NCBI GenBank assembly: GCA_036245805.1
Contig: BTRK01000006.1
Coordinates: 48,601,257 to 48,665,256, forward strand
Origin: Pristionchus mayeri
Taxonomy: Eukaryota; Nematoda; Chromadorea; Rhabditida; Neodiplogasteridae
Direction of reading: 5' to 3'
Length of the DNA: 64,000 nucleotides
This document shows, one piece after another, positions 35,641 to 48,663 of the stretch. Positions within the stretch are counted from its first letter, which is position 1; every line of letters starts with the position of its first letter. The notes beneath the pieces are model-generated. The model had not been told where the DNA came from. It did not search any database and worked only from the letters and a program-made list of their open reading frames with translations. Made by a program: the position numbers and the translations under genes.

Positions 35641-36422
35641 TCCGTGTTGCACGTTCTCCTCCGCCGACGACGGATGGACCGGCAGCGAACCGCTGAAACG
35701 GAGCGAATGAATGGTGAGGCTCGACAATAAAAGACAACACAAAGGAGGCAAAACTATTATGTAGTATCGACATTATCGAAGAAAAGTATTACAATCGCGA
35801 GGATGGTGGGAAAAGTCGGGAACAACTAGTCAACACGCCTTCCTACACGGTAGAGCGAACGAACACCGCATATAAGAACTGAAGTCGGCATTTCCACGCT
35901 CATATCAAGCCAAGCCGAATTAGATAAACACGCGATTAGTGAATGAGAAGCGGGTTGAGTCAGCAATATTTATATTACAAGTTGCTCGCAAGTCTAGCGA
36001 AACAATAGCAACTCGAAAAAAAACAGCTAGCAAATTTGGTACCATAAGCTAAAAAAAGGTGTATTCCTGCCTAAATTCATGGTGAGCAAAGTGAATTGGG
36101 CCATTCTGAAACGGAATATAACCAGTTTTGAAAAGAAACAACGTAAAAACAAGTGGAAAACGCCGATAAATGCGGAGCCCTGTCGCGGTCGCTAGGGGAA
36201 CCGGTAAATTCAAAGCCGGTAAATTGCAAAAATGGTGGGAAACTTCACCAAGGCTCACGCTACCGTTCAAATTGTTGAATTATTTTCATTGCGAATTTTC
36301 TCCACTCATATATTTTTTAAATTTTTATTTTATTTTTCGAAATAATATGTTTTCAATAGTTGATTTCAATAGAAAGAAACCAAATAATTTAAAAATATAA
36401 ACTTTGGGGCTCCCGGATCCCT
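35641..36422. other. Right subterminal region of Kolobok-1
   Basis: AT-rich, no coding exon recognised. It may hold the upstream region of the captured PITP fragment, since the PITP start lies next to it. Ends in CCGGATCCCT at 36,422. Confidence 0.5.
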
Positions 36423-37535
36423 TTAAGTTGTAGTACATATATGTGTCTCACTCCTCGCCAAAAATCATCAAAATCGGGAAGTGGAAAAAAATGGGGGCGC
36501 ACTTTCGTGTAGAGACCCCAAAATGAGTTCCGGAATCGAGTTCTTCCGAACCTTCAACTCCAAAAAAAACTTCCAAAACAACATATAAAGTTGTTTCCAC
36601 GCATATCATAACACTTCCATTGGTCATACACGATCATATGACCCAAAATTTGAAAATCGATATTTTGACCCATTTCAACTTGGGAGAGGGCGCTAATACA
36701 CACAATGGGTTTCTAATAATGTAGAAATGTCCCTCTAAACTAGTTAAAGAGAGGGGGCATCTATAAATGTGAGTTTTCAACTGGGGAGTTCCTGAGAAGG
36801 CGCAAAACTGTACTATAGGCAAAAGTAGTCACATATATCCGGCTTATGGCTCAAAATGTAGAGCACGATGAGCTGAACATTTCATCTGTTGAAAGTGAGT
36901 CTCTATCTTCTCGTTGAATAGTGCTACAGAGCTTAGAAGATGGCAGAAAACGACGAAAGAGGCGAGCGAGGGAGCGCTAAATAGAGGGGAGGGAGAAGGA
37001 GGTCAGAGGGCGAGAGCGCCAGACGGTTAGAGCACGTGCTCTCGGGAGATTCTAGCCTATTCCTGGCCAAATTACAGGCTCTGTAGCACGCTTCAACGAG
37101 AAGATAGAGACTCACTTTCAACAGATGAAATGTTAAGCTCCTCGTGCTCTACATTTCTAGCCATAAGCCGGATCTCTGTGACTACTTTTGCCTATAGTAC
37201 AGTTTTGCGTTTTGCCTTCTCTGGAATTCCTCAGTTGATAACTCTCATTTATAGATGCCTCCTCTTTCTGACTAGTTTAGAGGGAAATTTCTACATTATT
37301 TGAAACCCATTGTGTGCATTAAGGCCCTCCCCCAAGTTGAAATGGGTCAAAATATCGATTTTCAAATTTTGGGTCATATGATCGTGTATGACCAATGGAA
37401 GTGTTATGATATGCGTGGAAACAATTTAATATGTTGTTTTGGATGTTTTTTGTTGATTTTGAGCACAAATAATGACAGTTGAAGGTTCGGAAGAACTCGA
37501 TTCCGGAACTCATTTTGGGGTCTCTACACGAATTC
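36423..37535. repeat. FB-1 copy 3, right part
   Basis: Resumes with TTAAGTTGTAGTACATA. Arms 36,518-36,940 and 37,085-37,531 pair (AAAATGAGTTCCGGA / CCGGAACTCATTTTGG). The spacer at about 36,945-37,070 contains AAATAGAGGGGAGGGAGAAG in the same orientation as copy 2. It lacks the far right tail found in copies 1 and 2. Confidence 0.85.
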
Positions 37536-40340
37536 ACCGCAGACCGCGCATATATTACGAGAATGAGGCAATGATGGCACCACATGATCCATTCACTGCA
37601 AAAGCCTGAGTGGTTGTGAAGGTGCCACAATGCTACGAAGTGAAAGTGAATATGCGAATGGCGCTCTCATCCTAGCGAATGGCGAAAATCCTTGTGAGGG
37701 GCGGTGGAGAGGAAGAGACGAGATATGCAATGGCTCATACATTATCTGCTCGGGAAACACGCTTTCTAATTCGCAAGGTTGCGGAACCAGGTGGATCTCA
37801 CTATTTCCGAAACATCCCATGTTCACTAATGTTGTACTTGCGCGGTAAGACAGAGAAAAGGTTAGTAATCACCTTCTGAACTTCCAATCAGTTATTGTTG
37901 AGCGTGATAAAGACCGGCGTTCCTGTGTGACAAACTCGAAAATTTACAGGGCGAAGCGTACTTTATTACGTGCTAAACGAGATATACTATTCTCACATTG
38001 GTGTGAGGCGAATGAAATGTGTTTCGGCATCTTTCTCATTGCGCATGATTTATGCTTTACGATTTACGCAAACAATTACGAACAAACAAAATCAATTACG
38101 AAATTCAGCCACAAGGGAAATTCAAAAGACATTACAGTGGGTGCAATTATCGCAGATTCCTGAAATTCTTGGTAATCGGGTTGCAGGTACCGGTACAGCC
38201 GATAGCATTCCCGTGGGCTCACCCTCTCCCACTCACAACCCCTCCAATTAGCGCATGCGAGGTCAGTGTGTCAGCGGGGGCGAAAATACCGTCCTTGTAT
38301 ACGACTTTTCCCTTTCACATCTCACCTTTTCCAATGGCTCTTTTTGCATGAGAAGATGCATATCGTTTTAAAATTAGAATAACTGCCCTGTTACATGGTT
38401 GAAAGCGGAAAGCACAAGCAGAAATGGTGTTAGTTTTTATCGGGCCTTTCCCTGTAAAAAGGCACGATATTTGGATTTCCGCAAGATGCATAAAACACAT
38501 TGATGCATAAAACACGATTTCCGCATGATTTCAGAAATTCAAAATATTCTTCGGAATGACCGGCAAAATAAGAGCCTTTCTCTTATGCAGTACCCTTCCA
38601 GTGAAAATAATCGGGTTCAGTAGCGGATTTTCAAAAGAAATACAGCAGTCTATAGAAATAATTACTAAAATACCTCTTACCGATTCGGAGTTAGGTTGCT
38701 GCATTCCCCCTTGACGAATTCTACGATTTTCTACGATAGTTCTAGTTCAAATTAGTTCAGTGTGTACTAAGATGTGTATAGACAAAAGACAAAAACGGGT
38801 ATAGACAAAAACGGAAATATAATGTGGCTGTTCTATAAAATGTGTAGGGGAGGGGGACATGCATGCATGTTGGAAGTCAAAGCGAAAATATCGAATTTCG
38901 GTGTCTGATGGGATACATGCAATTCAAGTTAAAATTCTTAAAATTTGTCAAGGAAAGTAGAGCCACATTCAAAGAATATATTGGAATGAATACGTGATAT
39001 GTCTTGAGTTTTGTCACTAATGCTTTTCATTGCGGACAGCCAAAAATTCCATTGTTGGCTTCACGCGTCTTAATTAGAGATTAGAGATTGAGGTCCTGCA
39101 CGATGCGCAGACAACATGACGTCGGTTGTGCACCAGGAAGAGGCACTCTCTTCACACGAATTGCGATTCTCCCAGGATTCGATTGAAGACAATGCGGAAA
39201 TGCGATTCTCTCGGGAGGCGCGCGATTCAGTGTATATATTGTGAGGTTTTTCAAATAATTGAGTTCGTGTATCCTCCTTAGTTCTCTACATATATCTGCA
39301 AGATATCGTATGCATCATCAGATTAGATCGCTTACTTGAACGTGTTTTTACATTTTGAAGTGAGACGCAAATCGTGTTCTTCATTATAATCCGTGCCCAC
39401 ACATGCCTTCCGTTGCACATCACTCACACGCTTGCTTTCCATATCTTCTCTCGATGAAAATTGTTTGCGAAAAACAATAATACATCTGGACGTTCAACAC
39501 TACCTTACACTGCCCTATTGTTTTACAAAGTGTGTTATGAGCCCGATTCTGTAAAAGTTGAACAATCTCCAACAGGGTCTTTCATAACATTTTTTCCAAA
39601 AATGCGAAAAAGAGGTTCTCGAGTGTGCTTTGAATATATTTAAAGATAACAGTTCTGCGTTCTCAGATGTAAGGCCGAAACTGCAACCACGAACTACATA
39701 GGCAGTTGCGCCTTGTTCTGGCGATCATTTTTCATACATATCGTATGCATTTTAAATCCCGATTCGTAACGATACACAATTTTATTTTCAATTAATAAAA
39801 TTGACTTTTATTAATGTGGATCTCTCTCTCACACATTCAGCTTACACTATGAGAAGATACTACAAATTTAGATCTTATTAACTGTCAACTGGCACATGTA
39901 GACTGGATTTCTATTATGAATTCGGTAGATAATATGTACGATATGCTAGTTAAGGTTAAAAAAAGGTAAAGTATATCTAGGAATTTTCATCCTGCGGTGA
40001 GCCGCTGCTAAGCCAGCAGTCGATTACAAATAACTATCGGACAGTACGCGTATTTATTGGAATACGGCTTCCGCCGTTTATCTCTGCTATCCGCAAAAGA
40101 CTTTCAATGAAGGGGGAACGAACACCCGGTCCCGTGACATAAGGCCAATGAGCTTCAGCACTATACCATGCGGACATGTACTAGAGTCGTTCCTCTGACG
40201 ATAGTTGATTACTAGGCATCGAAATAGGCTCCGCCCACATGCACCTTTCGACGATCACCCGTTGAACTACTCGAGAACACTTTTCGAGCCATAGCAGAAG
40301 TTAGAGCTAAGATATTGACAAACGGTCAAATGTATCATCT
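37536..40340. other. Mostly unrecognised; possible exons at 37,679-38,250
   Basis: A plus-strand frame (MAKILVRGG...YLRGKTEKR) ends at a GTTAGT donor near 37,875. TTTACAG near 37,947 precedes another frame that runs to a stop at about 38,250. The two could be exons of a small gene, but I recognise no family and phase agreement is not proven. 38,260-40,340 shows nothing convincing. Confidence 0.3.
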
Positions 40341-41846
40341 TATTAGGTTCCTCACGGACATGTTGCGCAATGTTTGCCGTTAACTACGACAATTCGGCAA
40401 TCCACGTTGTGGTCCCTAAGTGCGTTTAGTTCATTTCTTCTGAACGTAAATTTGTTATCACGCTACATAGAAGGGTAATTTTCTTGAAAACGAATGGAAT
40501 GGTTCAGATAAAATTTTATGAAAGCATGCATCTGAACGAGATCTGTCGAATGAGGTGCTGGCGCCGAAAATGCGGAAACTTGGGTGAAATTTCGCAATGT
40601 AAACTTTACAGGAACGTTTGAACTTTATTTTCAACAGTCACTTGTCACACAGCTCTCTTCTGTGCGCGCGGCCAAGAATGCTCGTCCTTCATTCGAACTG
40701 TTTGTGGAAAAGAAAGTTCAAACGATGCTGCAAAGTTTACATATCGAAAGTTTCCAAATGTCCGTATTTTCGGCGCCAGTGCCTAGTTGGACAGCTCTCG
40801 ATCAGATGCATGCACTCTTAAAATTTTAGCTGCACCTTTCCATTCGTTTTCGAGAAAATACGGATATTACAATACAACATTTGAATCTAGTCTGCTGCAA
40901 AAGGATTGCTAGAAAATGAACTCATTTTTTAACGTGACCCTACCAGAACATCAACAGAAATACTTATTTTTACCGCGTATCCGACACAATAGATGTATCG
41001 ATCTCAAATGTAGCAAAACGAAAAGCGCTTCCCACGTTTAACTTAAAATTGTGTTTATATGAAGATACAATACTTCTACCAATACATGCTACCTTCATCA
41101 ACCTGAAATCAAAATTTGAACATCGAAATGCGAATATTTCAGAACTTCCTGTTTCCAGCATTGATGAAAAGCCCTAACTTTTGTGGTTCATTGTTAAAGC
41201 AACTCTTTATCTATCCGTTGTGGGCAGGGCTAAGTCAGGTGATAGCTCCCATTTGAGGAAATTTATTCATTCACCGAACACCAAAAGTCGAAATTGTGAC
41301 TATGTTGGCATTTATTCAACAATATTGAAAATCTACGTTTCCTAAAAGTAGAAAAGGCGTGAGTTTAAATGCTTCTCTGAGATATGTGGCACCATAGTAT
41401 ATCATGAAAGCGCACTTGTCTAGAAACCAGTCCGACTGAATCTCGAAGAAGAAAACGTTATCGCTTGAAGCGTCGTTCCTCGGCAAGAGTTGAATCCAAT
41501 GGTTTTTTACTCGTGCTGTGTTGAGGCAGGAACGACCTCGGCCCTATTTTTGGAGAGAACTACCTACGGGCTTCTTAGTCCGCTATGTGAGATTTTACGG
41601 CTATGTTTCCCCTCAAAATATAAGAAGCAGAAAAATATTTTGAGAAAAATATGAAAATATCACTTTTGATAAAACTTGGATTTTACGGATAACCTAAGGG
41701 CATGATGCCATCCGAACATATGCATATATTGCCCAAGTAAACCCTACTACATGCTACCGAGGCAGCTTGAAATCTTTAACGAAAAGGATTTTACGCGAAC
41801 TCAAACCTCACGTGTCAAATGGAGCGTTACTTTCTGGACAGCCTAA
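40340..41846 (-). repeat. Mariner-sized repeat R, copy 1 (inverted)
   Basis: Reverse-orientation relative of 45,324-46,585 and about 46,900-48,204, sharing the block EFRCSNF...AFRFTTFEMDTS in its 40,970-41,161 form. The end at about 41,846 reads TTAGGCTGTCCAGAAAGTAA when reversed. A 370-bp foldback interrupts it. The left boundary is uncertain. Confidence 0.55.
40488..40858. repeat. Foldback (~370 bp)
   Basis: Arms start GAAAACGAATGGAA at both ends and share CTGGCGCCGAAAAT and GTTTGAACTTT. Centre near 40,670 has CTCTCTTCTGTGCGCGCG. It appears inserted in repeat R copy 1. Confidence 0.8.
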
Positions 41847-43380
41847 TACATACGCACAACGAGCACAAGGAGAGACACAATAATTATTTTTTCCCGATTT
41901 TGGAGGATTCGATGCAGAATTCATCGGGCTACATTTTGAGCATAATGAGAAGCGTCGGTCTCTCAATATTTGTAGTAATTTCCTAAAAATTCGAAATTAT
42001 TGATCTCGCCTTAGGTATCTAGGTCGAGTGGAATTCGATCGGGATGGTTCATTTTTAGTTATTGAACATGCCTGCTCCAACGCAAATTTTCGACTTTATC
42101 TTCTCATGTTCATAAAATACGAGATCTCGATTTTTCGACTTTGTGAGCTTCTATTTGCCCATTGATAAGTGGAACTGAGAAAACGCCAATACTTTTCGCA
42201 GCATGGGACCAAGGGGTGTCCATGTACAAAGTGAGGTTGTCCGATCCTCATTCCGGGGGGTCGTGACATTCCGGGGGGCCGTGACCGGGGGGTGGTCGAT
42301 AATTACCGATCCTGCCTCTTTAAAATGTGTTTTAGAGAAAATGGTTTGTATATCGATAGAGCTTAAGAATTAAGTTGGGTTTACTCAGAGGTCAATTTTG
42401 CTCTATCTTACACCGTATCCAAAAAACCGCTCTCAAATTGGGTGATGCCGATATCCGACCCTACGTAGAGAGCTCCAAAATGAAGTGTGCACAAAAAGAT
42501 TTCGGGGATCACTCATACATGACTCAGGGTGCCCGAAACGGGGTAGAACTCATTTTGCCATTCCCTTGATCAGCTCGATTATCTCATGAGGGGCGTGATA
42601 TACTTTTTTTTGCTCCCCATTTCGCAAGTTTGCAATCAATTGCATTCAATTTCCAATGATTGCTGAGCAATCACGGAAAATAGGGCGATTCGCCTATTTT
42701 TTTAATGGGAACTGAAAATTCTAATCAATGGTGTGAATGAAATTCGGAAAAAAAATTTGTCCGAGCCCTGGTGACTAGTGCAGAAAGCGAGCTCAGGATT
42801 CTATTACAGGCGCACGAATGGCATGATACTGCTCGTTTGCCGATCCTGTACGGACAATTGCCCGAGTGATGCAAACTGCAAAAAGTGTCGACTGCAGCGC
42901 ATTGAGAAGATCTTAGCGACGCGCACTCAAGAAGGTAAGAGTTGATCTTTAGGTCGTGAGCTAGCAATGAGAACCTGAAGCCCATATTCGCGTGGTATGA
43001 GTGTCTCAGTACCGAATTACATACAACATCACGTTTTTTTCCGTAAATCAGGCAAAACATTGCAATGAAGGCAATCTCACGAGGCAACGATTCATATCAC
43101 TGTTTTATAATTAACCCGCCACTGGCCCATGCAAAATTTTGATAAGGTATTATTAACTTTATGTGTTGCTTGGCTAGACCTGTTGTATGACACAATGAAA
43201 ACTTCCCATTTTCATACAGTTCGCAAAAGTTTATTTTCGAATCCACTATATTGGCCATTTTCGTCGACCTTAAAACCGTTAATAGCAGCGCCAAGCAATC
43301 CACAATTACATCGAACACGTTTGATGCAACTCACTCAATACGCTTCCGGGAATGAAAAGAAGTTGAATTTTAAACATTTA
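41847..43380. other. No gene seen
   Basis: AT-rich with a G-rich patch (CCGGGGGGTCGTGACATTCC) near 42,255. No domain found. Confidence 0.35.
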
Positions 43381-45318
43381 TCACGAGTCTTCTGAGAGAA
43401 CGCATGACCATGAGGAACAAGGAGCCGAAAGTTTGAGCAATATCCATGAGATATTTATGTTAGAGTATATTGGGGACGAGAAAACTTGTGACGTTGGCAG
43501 TTTTCCCAGAACCGACTTTTGGTTCCGGCTCTAACATATAACAGCTCCCAGATGAGCTAGGAGGATGGCTTTGGGCTCACAATGTGCGCAAAATTATTCT
43601 AAGCAACTTTTATGTTGGCGATGAAAATGCATGACTTCATCTTCATCGTGAAAAAATGAAAATTTATTTTGTGTAGAGAAATATCTTCGCTACTTTCAAT
43701 TCATTCAATTATAATCAATAATCAATAAAAATATAAATTAAATCAGTCATTAATCAATTTCTATTCGCTTACATTCCACCGTATCACTACTCAAACTTAG
43801 TGCCGCAAAGAGAATGTCCTGTTTGGAAATTCAGGCTCACCTACAGTACGCCACTGGGTGCCTATATTTCCGGGCCTCGATTCTTTTTTAGCGTTGAAGA
43901 AGTTTCTCCACGTTCACATCGCTTTTTCTTCCACTTTTCTTCATTCATTTCATCCCATTACTAGGCCCACTTGTCTGGTATGCACTCATTTAGACGAGCA
44001 CACCGTTTATTCTCATCGCATTTTCGTTCACCTTTCTTCGCTTTCCAAAAAATGACCAAAATTAGTTTTTTTCGATTTTTCAACTTTTGAATATATCCAT
44101 ATTTTGAACTCCCGATGACATTTTCTCTTACATTTTTTTTTCCTATCTCAGAATGTCGTTTTTCACTTCAACAAAGCGAAATCCACAAATTTACCCAGAC
44201 CCGTTCCCTCATTTTGGGATCGAAAAATCGAATTTCTCAAAATTATTTATAATACAGTTTTTATGGTGTATTTTGTGGCGTGGAAGCCGAATTTCACTAA
44301 TAGAACGCGTGAAAATTCGAAATAAAGGAGTTAGTAACGGAAAACCGACAATTTCGACCGAAGAAAACCAAAAATAATATTTTAAAAAAATTATTGAATG
44401 ATTGAATTTTCCGAATCCGAAAGTTGTAACACATACACTAACTTAAGTATTTCTAACTATTTGATGAGTTAAAAAAAATAATCTAAGAGCTTATGGATGC
44501 TTCACTATCACGAAATGCCGCAATTTCGACCAAAATTCTCGCATTTTTTGAATTGAGATGTTGGCTCTTGTAGGATCGAAATTTCGTTACTCCTTTATTT
44601 CGAATTTTCATGTGTTCTAATAGTGAAATTCGGCTTCTACGCGACAAAATACACCATAAAACTGTATTATAAATAATTTTGAGAAATTCGATTTTTCGAC
44701 CCCAAAATGAGGGGACGGGTCTGGGTAAATTTGTGGATTTCGCTTTGTTGAAGTGAAAAAACGACACTTCAACAAAGATATTCTGGGATAGGAAATGGCA
44801 AAATGCAAGAGAAAATATCATCGGGACTTCAAAATATGGATATTTGTTGAAAAATGGAAAAAATCTAATTTTGATCATTTTTTGATATTTCCAGACTCGA
44901 ATCTCACGGGTTTAGCCGCTAGTTCTATTTTTTCCTACAGTAAGTAGAAGTCGTAGAATAATAATCTGTGGTCAAAAAGTGGCAAAGAGGGGGTCCCCGA
45001 GCCGGTAGAATTTGTTATCTGGTTTCAAATATGAATTTCCAATTTTTTCACGATAAAGATAAAGTCGTACATTTTCATCGCCAACGTAAAAGTTGCTTAG
45101 AATAAATTTTCGCCCATTTTGAGCCCAAAGCCAGAATTTCCTAAAGCCGGAACCAAAACCGGGAAATTCCTAAAAGACGGTTATTGGAAAAACTGCCAAC
45201 GTCAAAAGTTTTCTCGTCCCCAATATACCCTAACATAAATATCTTATGGATATTGCTCAAGCTTTCGGCTCCTTGTTCCGCGAGGGGTCCGTTTTCATGC
45301 TCTCTCAGAAGACGCGTG
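43381..45318. repeat. FB-2 foldback, copy 2
   Basis: Ends TCACGAGTCTTCTGAGAGA and complement. Arms share GAGCAATATCCATGAGATAT and TTTCTCGTCCCCAATATA. Inner arms 44,190-44,330 and 44,590-44,790 pair (AATACAGTTTTATGGTGTAT; AATTCGAAATAAAGGAGT). Arm-internal frames such as the 131-residue one are not genes. Confidence 0.8.
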
Positions 45319-45323
45319 TTATA

Positions 45324-46585
45324 TTAGGTTGTGAAAAAAGTAATTGTAGATTTGGACCATGATGTTTGAGCACACCTAAAATTCTTTTCGTTTATGATCG
45401 CAAGATAGCTCAATCGCATATGGTAGGGGTATACTTGGTCAATATATTTACGCATTCCAATCGCTTCATGCTTTTAGGATACCCGGCAAATCCAAGTTTT
45501 GACAAATGTGATATTTTCACTCTTTTCTAAAAATATTTTCCGTCTCTCGTATTTTGTGGGAGTAAAGGGCTGTACATATTCATATAGTGTAGTGAGAAGC
45601 ACATCTGCAGTTATTTCGAAAAATAGGTCTAACGCCGCTCCTGCCTCAACATTGTACGATTTACACATCACTGAATTAATACCTCAGCTAATAAACACTT
45701 ATCAATCGATAACGTTTCCGGCTTCGAGGTTCAATCAGAATGGTTTCTAAATAAGTGCGCTTCCATGATACACTATGGTGCTACAAACCACATAGAAACA
45801 TTTGAACTCATCCCTTCTCTACTTGTAGAAAACCTAGATTTTCAGTATTGATGAATACAGGCCAATATTGTTTTTCGACTTTCGGTATACGGTGAATGAA
45901 TAAATTTCCTCAAAAGGGACCTATCCCCTGACTTTGCCCAGTCGTATACTGATACATAAAGAGTAGCTTTAACAGTTAACTACAAAATTTAGGGCTTTTT
46001 ACCAACCCTGGAAAATGGAAGACTTGTAATATACGAATTCCGATGTTCAAATTTCATAGTTGGGATGATGAATGTTACATGTTTTGCTCGGGGTATTGTA
46101 TGCCCACCTAAATACAATTTTAAGTTATCCATGGAGAGTGCTTTTCGCTTCACTACATTTGAGATGGATACGTCAATAGTTACGGATGCACGGTAAAAAT
46201 AATTATTTCTGTTGATGTGCAGTTAGGGTCAAGGTAAAAAATGAATGTATTTTCTGACAGGCCATTCGGAGTGGACCAGGTTCACATGTTGTATTGTGAT
46301 ATCCGTATGTCATAGTTTTCGCACGTGACGTAATATTTGCCCTATCCTAGCTTTCCATGGATTGCTGGACCGAAATGTACTCAGTAAAACATTTTGTCGA
46401 TGTAACTTTGTCTTCATACGGTGGCCTCAATACCAATTGGATAGGTTCGAACCTACGCGCGATCGAAAGGGTGTCCAAGCACTCAACGAGCTCAAGTAAC
46501 AATATGATATTCAGGCGGCAACCAATGACGGGGTATTGCAGAATCGAAAATTTAAAAATCTACAATTACTTTTTTCACAACCTGA
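45324..46585 (+). mobile_element. Mariner-type element R, copy 2 (1,262 bp)
   Basis: Terminal repeats TTAGGTTGTGAAAAAAGTAA / TCAGGTTGTGAAAAAAGTAA, TA outside each. Size fits a full mariner but no transposase motif is readable. Contains the conserved block at about 46,020-46,195 (LVIYEFRCSNFIVGMMNV, AFRFTTFEMDTSIVTDAR, stop), open on both strands. Confidence 0.75.
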
Positions 46586-46899
46586 TATTTAAAAATAATT
46601 CATACAGATCTGCTTGATTCTTAGGCAAGCGCCCTCATATATTTTAAAGAAAAATTAAACCCATATAACTTCCCGAAATCAAGGAGTAAGGGTGATCTTA
46701 TTAAATCAGCTCGGTATATATGCTATATTTTGAGGATACCCGTTCAGGTAGCACAACTCGTTAAGGCAGACCATCAACTCACGCAACGCGCGGCCCCCAT
46801 CTTGTCTATTCCTGCACTGATCGTCTAGCCCGCCAATGTATGCGAGCGCATGCTCCGTTAGCCAAACGAGTAATAGTGTGTATTTCATTGACGCAATTC

Positions 46900-48204
46900 A
46901 GACGTTTATAAAAATCTCTCAAAATAAAATAAATGTTGGTGGTTCGAATAAAACAAGAACTAGAAACATGCATGCGTTGCGTCGCGTGACTTTTCATGCA
47001 AGTGCAAAACAAGTATAGAACAAGTATATGCACAAGTTGTAAACAAACACCCCTCTCCCTTCGCTAAATAGAGTTTGCCAGTTGTAAACAAGTAATACAA
47101 TTTACAAATTGTAAACAAGTAATAAGTTGACAAGTTGTAAACAAGCAAAAATGTCTACTTCTCGTATTTTTCGGGGAAACATAGTCGTAACTTTACATAT
47201 AGTGGACTGAGTAGCCCATTGGGAGTGCTTTCTAATAATACGTTTGAAATCATGTCTGGTTCACTAAAGCCCGATTTACTCAACATTGAATACGAACCTT
47301 TCCGATGTAACCCTTCTCAAGCGATGATGTTTCCTGCTTCTAGGATCGTGCAGACTGGCTATAAAATGAGTGTGTTGTCATTGTATACCAAGGCACCACA
47401 TACATCAGAGACACATTTGAACTCAAGCGTTTCATACTTTTAGAAAACATATATTTTCAGTAGTGTTGACTAAAGGTCAACATGGCCAAAATTTTGATTT
47501 TGGGTGTCCGGTGAAAGGTTGAATTTCCCCGAGATGGAGCTATCCCCTGACTTAGCCTATACTAGTGGTGATAGGTAAGGAGTAGCATCAACAGCTAACC
47601 ACTAAAGTGAGGACTTTTCACCAATGCTGGTTGCAGGGAGTTTTCCAATATTCGAATTCCGATGTTCAAATTTCATTGTCAGGGTGATGAATGCTGCATA
47701 TTTTGGAGGGAGTAATGTATACTCACATAAATACAAATTTAAATTAACAATAGAGAATGCTTTTCGTTTTAGTACATTTGAGATGTATATGTCTAGTGTT
47801 ACGGATACACGGTAAAGACAAGTATTTATGTGGAAGGTCAGCATGGGTCAAGTTCAGAATTGAGTGCATTTTCTGACGGGCCTTTCGCAGCGGACCAGAT
47901 TCAAATGTTGCATTGTGATATACGTATGGCGTACTATTCTGTTGTGACGTAATATTTACTCTATCATAGCTCTCCATGGAATGCTGGGCCGAAACGTAAT
48001 CAGTTCAACTCTTTGTTTATGTACTGCTGTCTTCATCATGTGATCTCAATAGTAACTGGATAGGTTTGAACCAATGTGCGATGGAAAGTGTAACCAAGCA
48101 CTTAACGAATATATATAACAATATGATAATCAGACGGCAACTAAAGGCGGGGTAACTCAGAATTTAAAATTTGAAAATCGAGCATTACTTTCTCACCAAC
48201 CTGA
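46900..48204 (+). mobile_element. Mariner-type element R, copy 3
   Basis: Right terminus TCAGGTTGGTGAGAAAGTAA (reversed) ends at 48,204 before TA. The left end was not identified. The 47,624-47,815 block (GSFPIFEFRCSNFIVRVMNA, TFEMYMSSVTDTR, stop) matches copies 1 and 2. Confidence 0.6.
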
Positions 48205-48420
48205 TATTTCCATCCGGTCACAAACCAACACCTTTTACCCCTAACAATTATTGTCACATTGCTTGATCTTTGATCCCTTCCCATCTGTTACCCTTGCTGC
48301 CTAACATCACTCAGCCGATTCGATCCATTCGACCGACATTCGTTTCTTGTAAACCTTCTTGTTATTACTGCAATCTCAACTAACGGAATAAAGTTATGAA
48401 TGAATGAATTGCCCCAACGT
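48205..48420 (+). mobile_element. Possible LINE 3' end
   Basis: Non-coding text ending AACGGAATAAAGTTATGAAT followed by a short (GAAT)n run, the look of a LINE 3' tail. No coding part seen. A (GA)n microsatellite follows at about 48,530-48,550. Confidence 0.35.
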
Positions 48421-48663
48421 GAATAGTGAAAAGGTTGCATTTTAACAAAAGTAGCTGGTTCAACTCGAGCAGGTCGATCATTCACTCTCGCACTCGTACA
48501 ACAACGGACAGGAATGCAAAATACAAATAAAGAGAGAGAGAGAGAGAGCGTAATATTTGGATGACAAATATCCCACCACGATTCCTCTGCCGATGCAATG
48601 TGTATACTGTATCTTTCCAGGCTTTCTATTGATAACAAAGAGTCATGCTTGATACCAATAAAA

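Larger units (their letters stand above)
26833..36422 (+). mobile_element. Kolobok-1: 9,590-bp TTAA transposon with captured genes
   Basis: Perfect 10-bp inverted termini AGGGATCCGG / CCGGATCCCT, flanked by TTAA at 26,829-26,832 and 36,423-36,426. The uninterrupted target, with a single TTAA, is visible in FB-1 copy 1. Contents in order: THAP-DDE transposase (plus), eIF3h fragment (minus) holding a maT element, PITP fragment (minus). TTAA targeting together with a THAP-DDE transposase indicates Kolobok rather than piggyBac. Confidence 0.88.

Noticed and set aside
44483..44878. 131-residue frame in FB-2 copy 2
   Set aside because: It lies in a foldback arm and reappears as a partial frame in the opposite arm.
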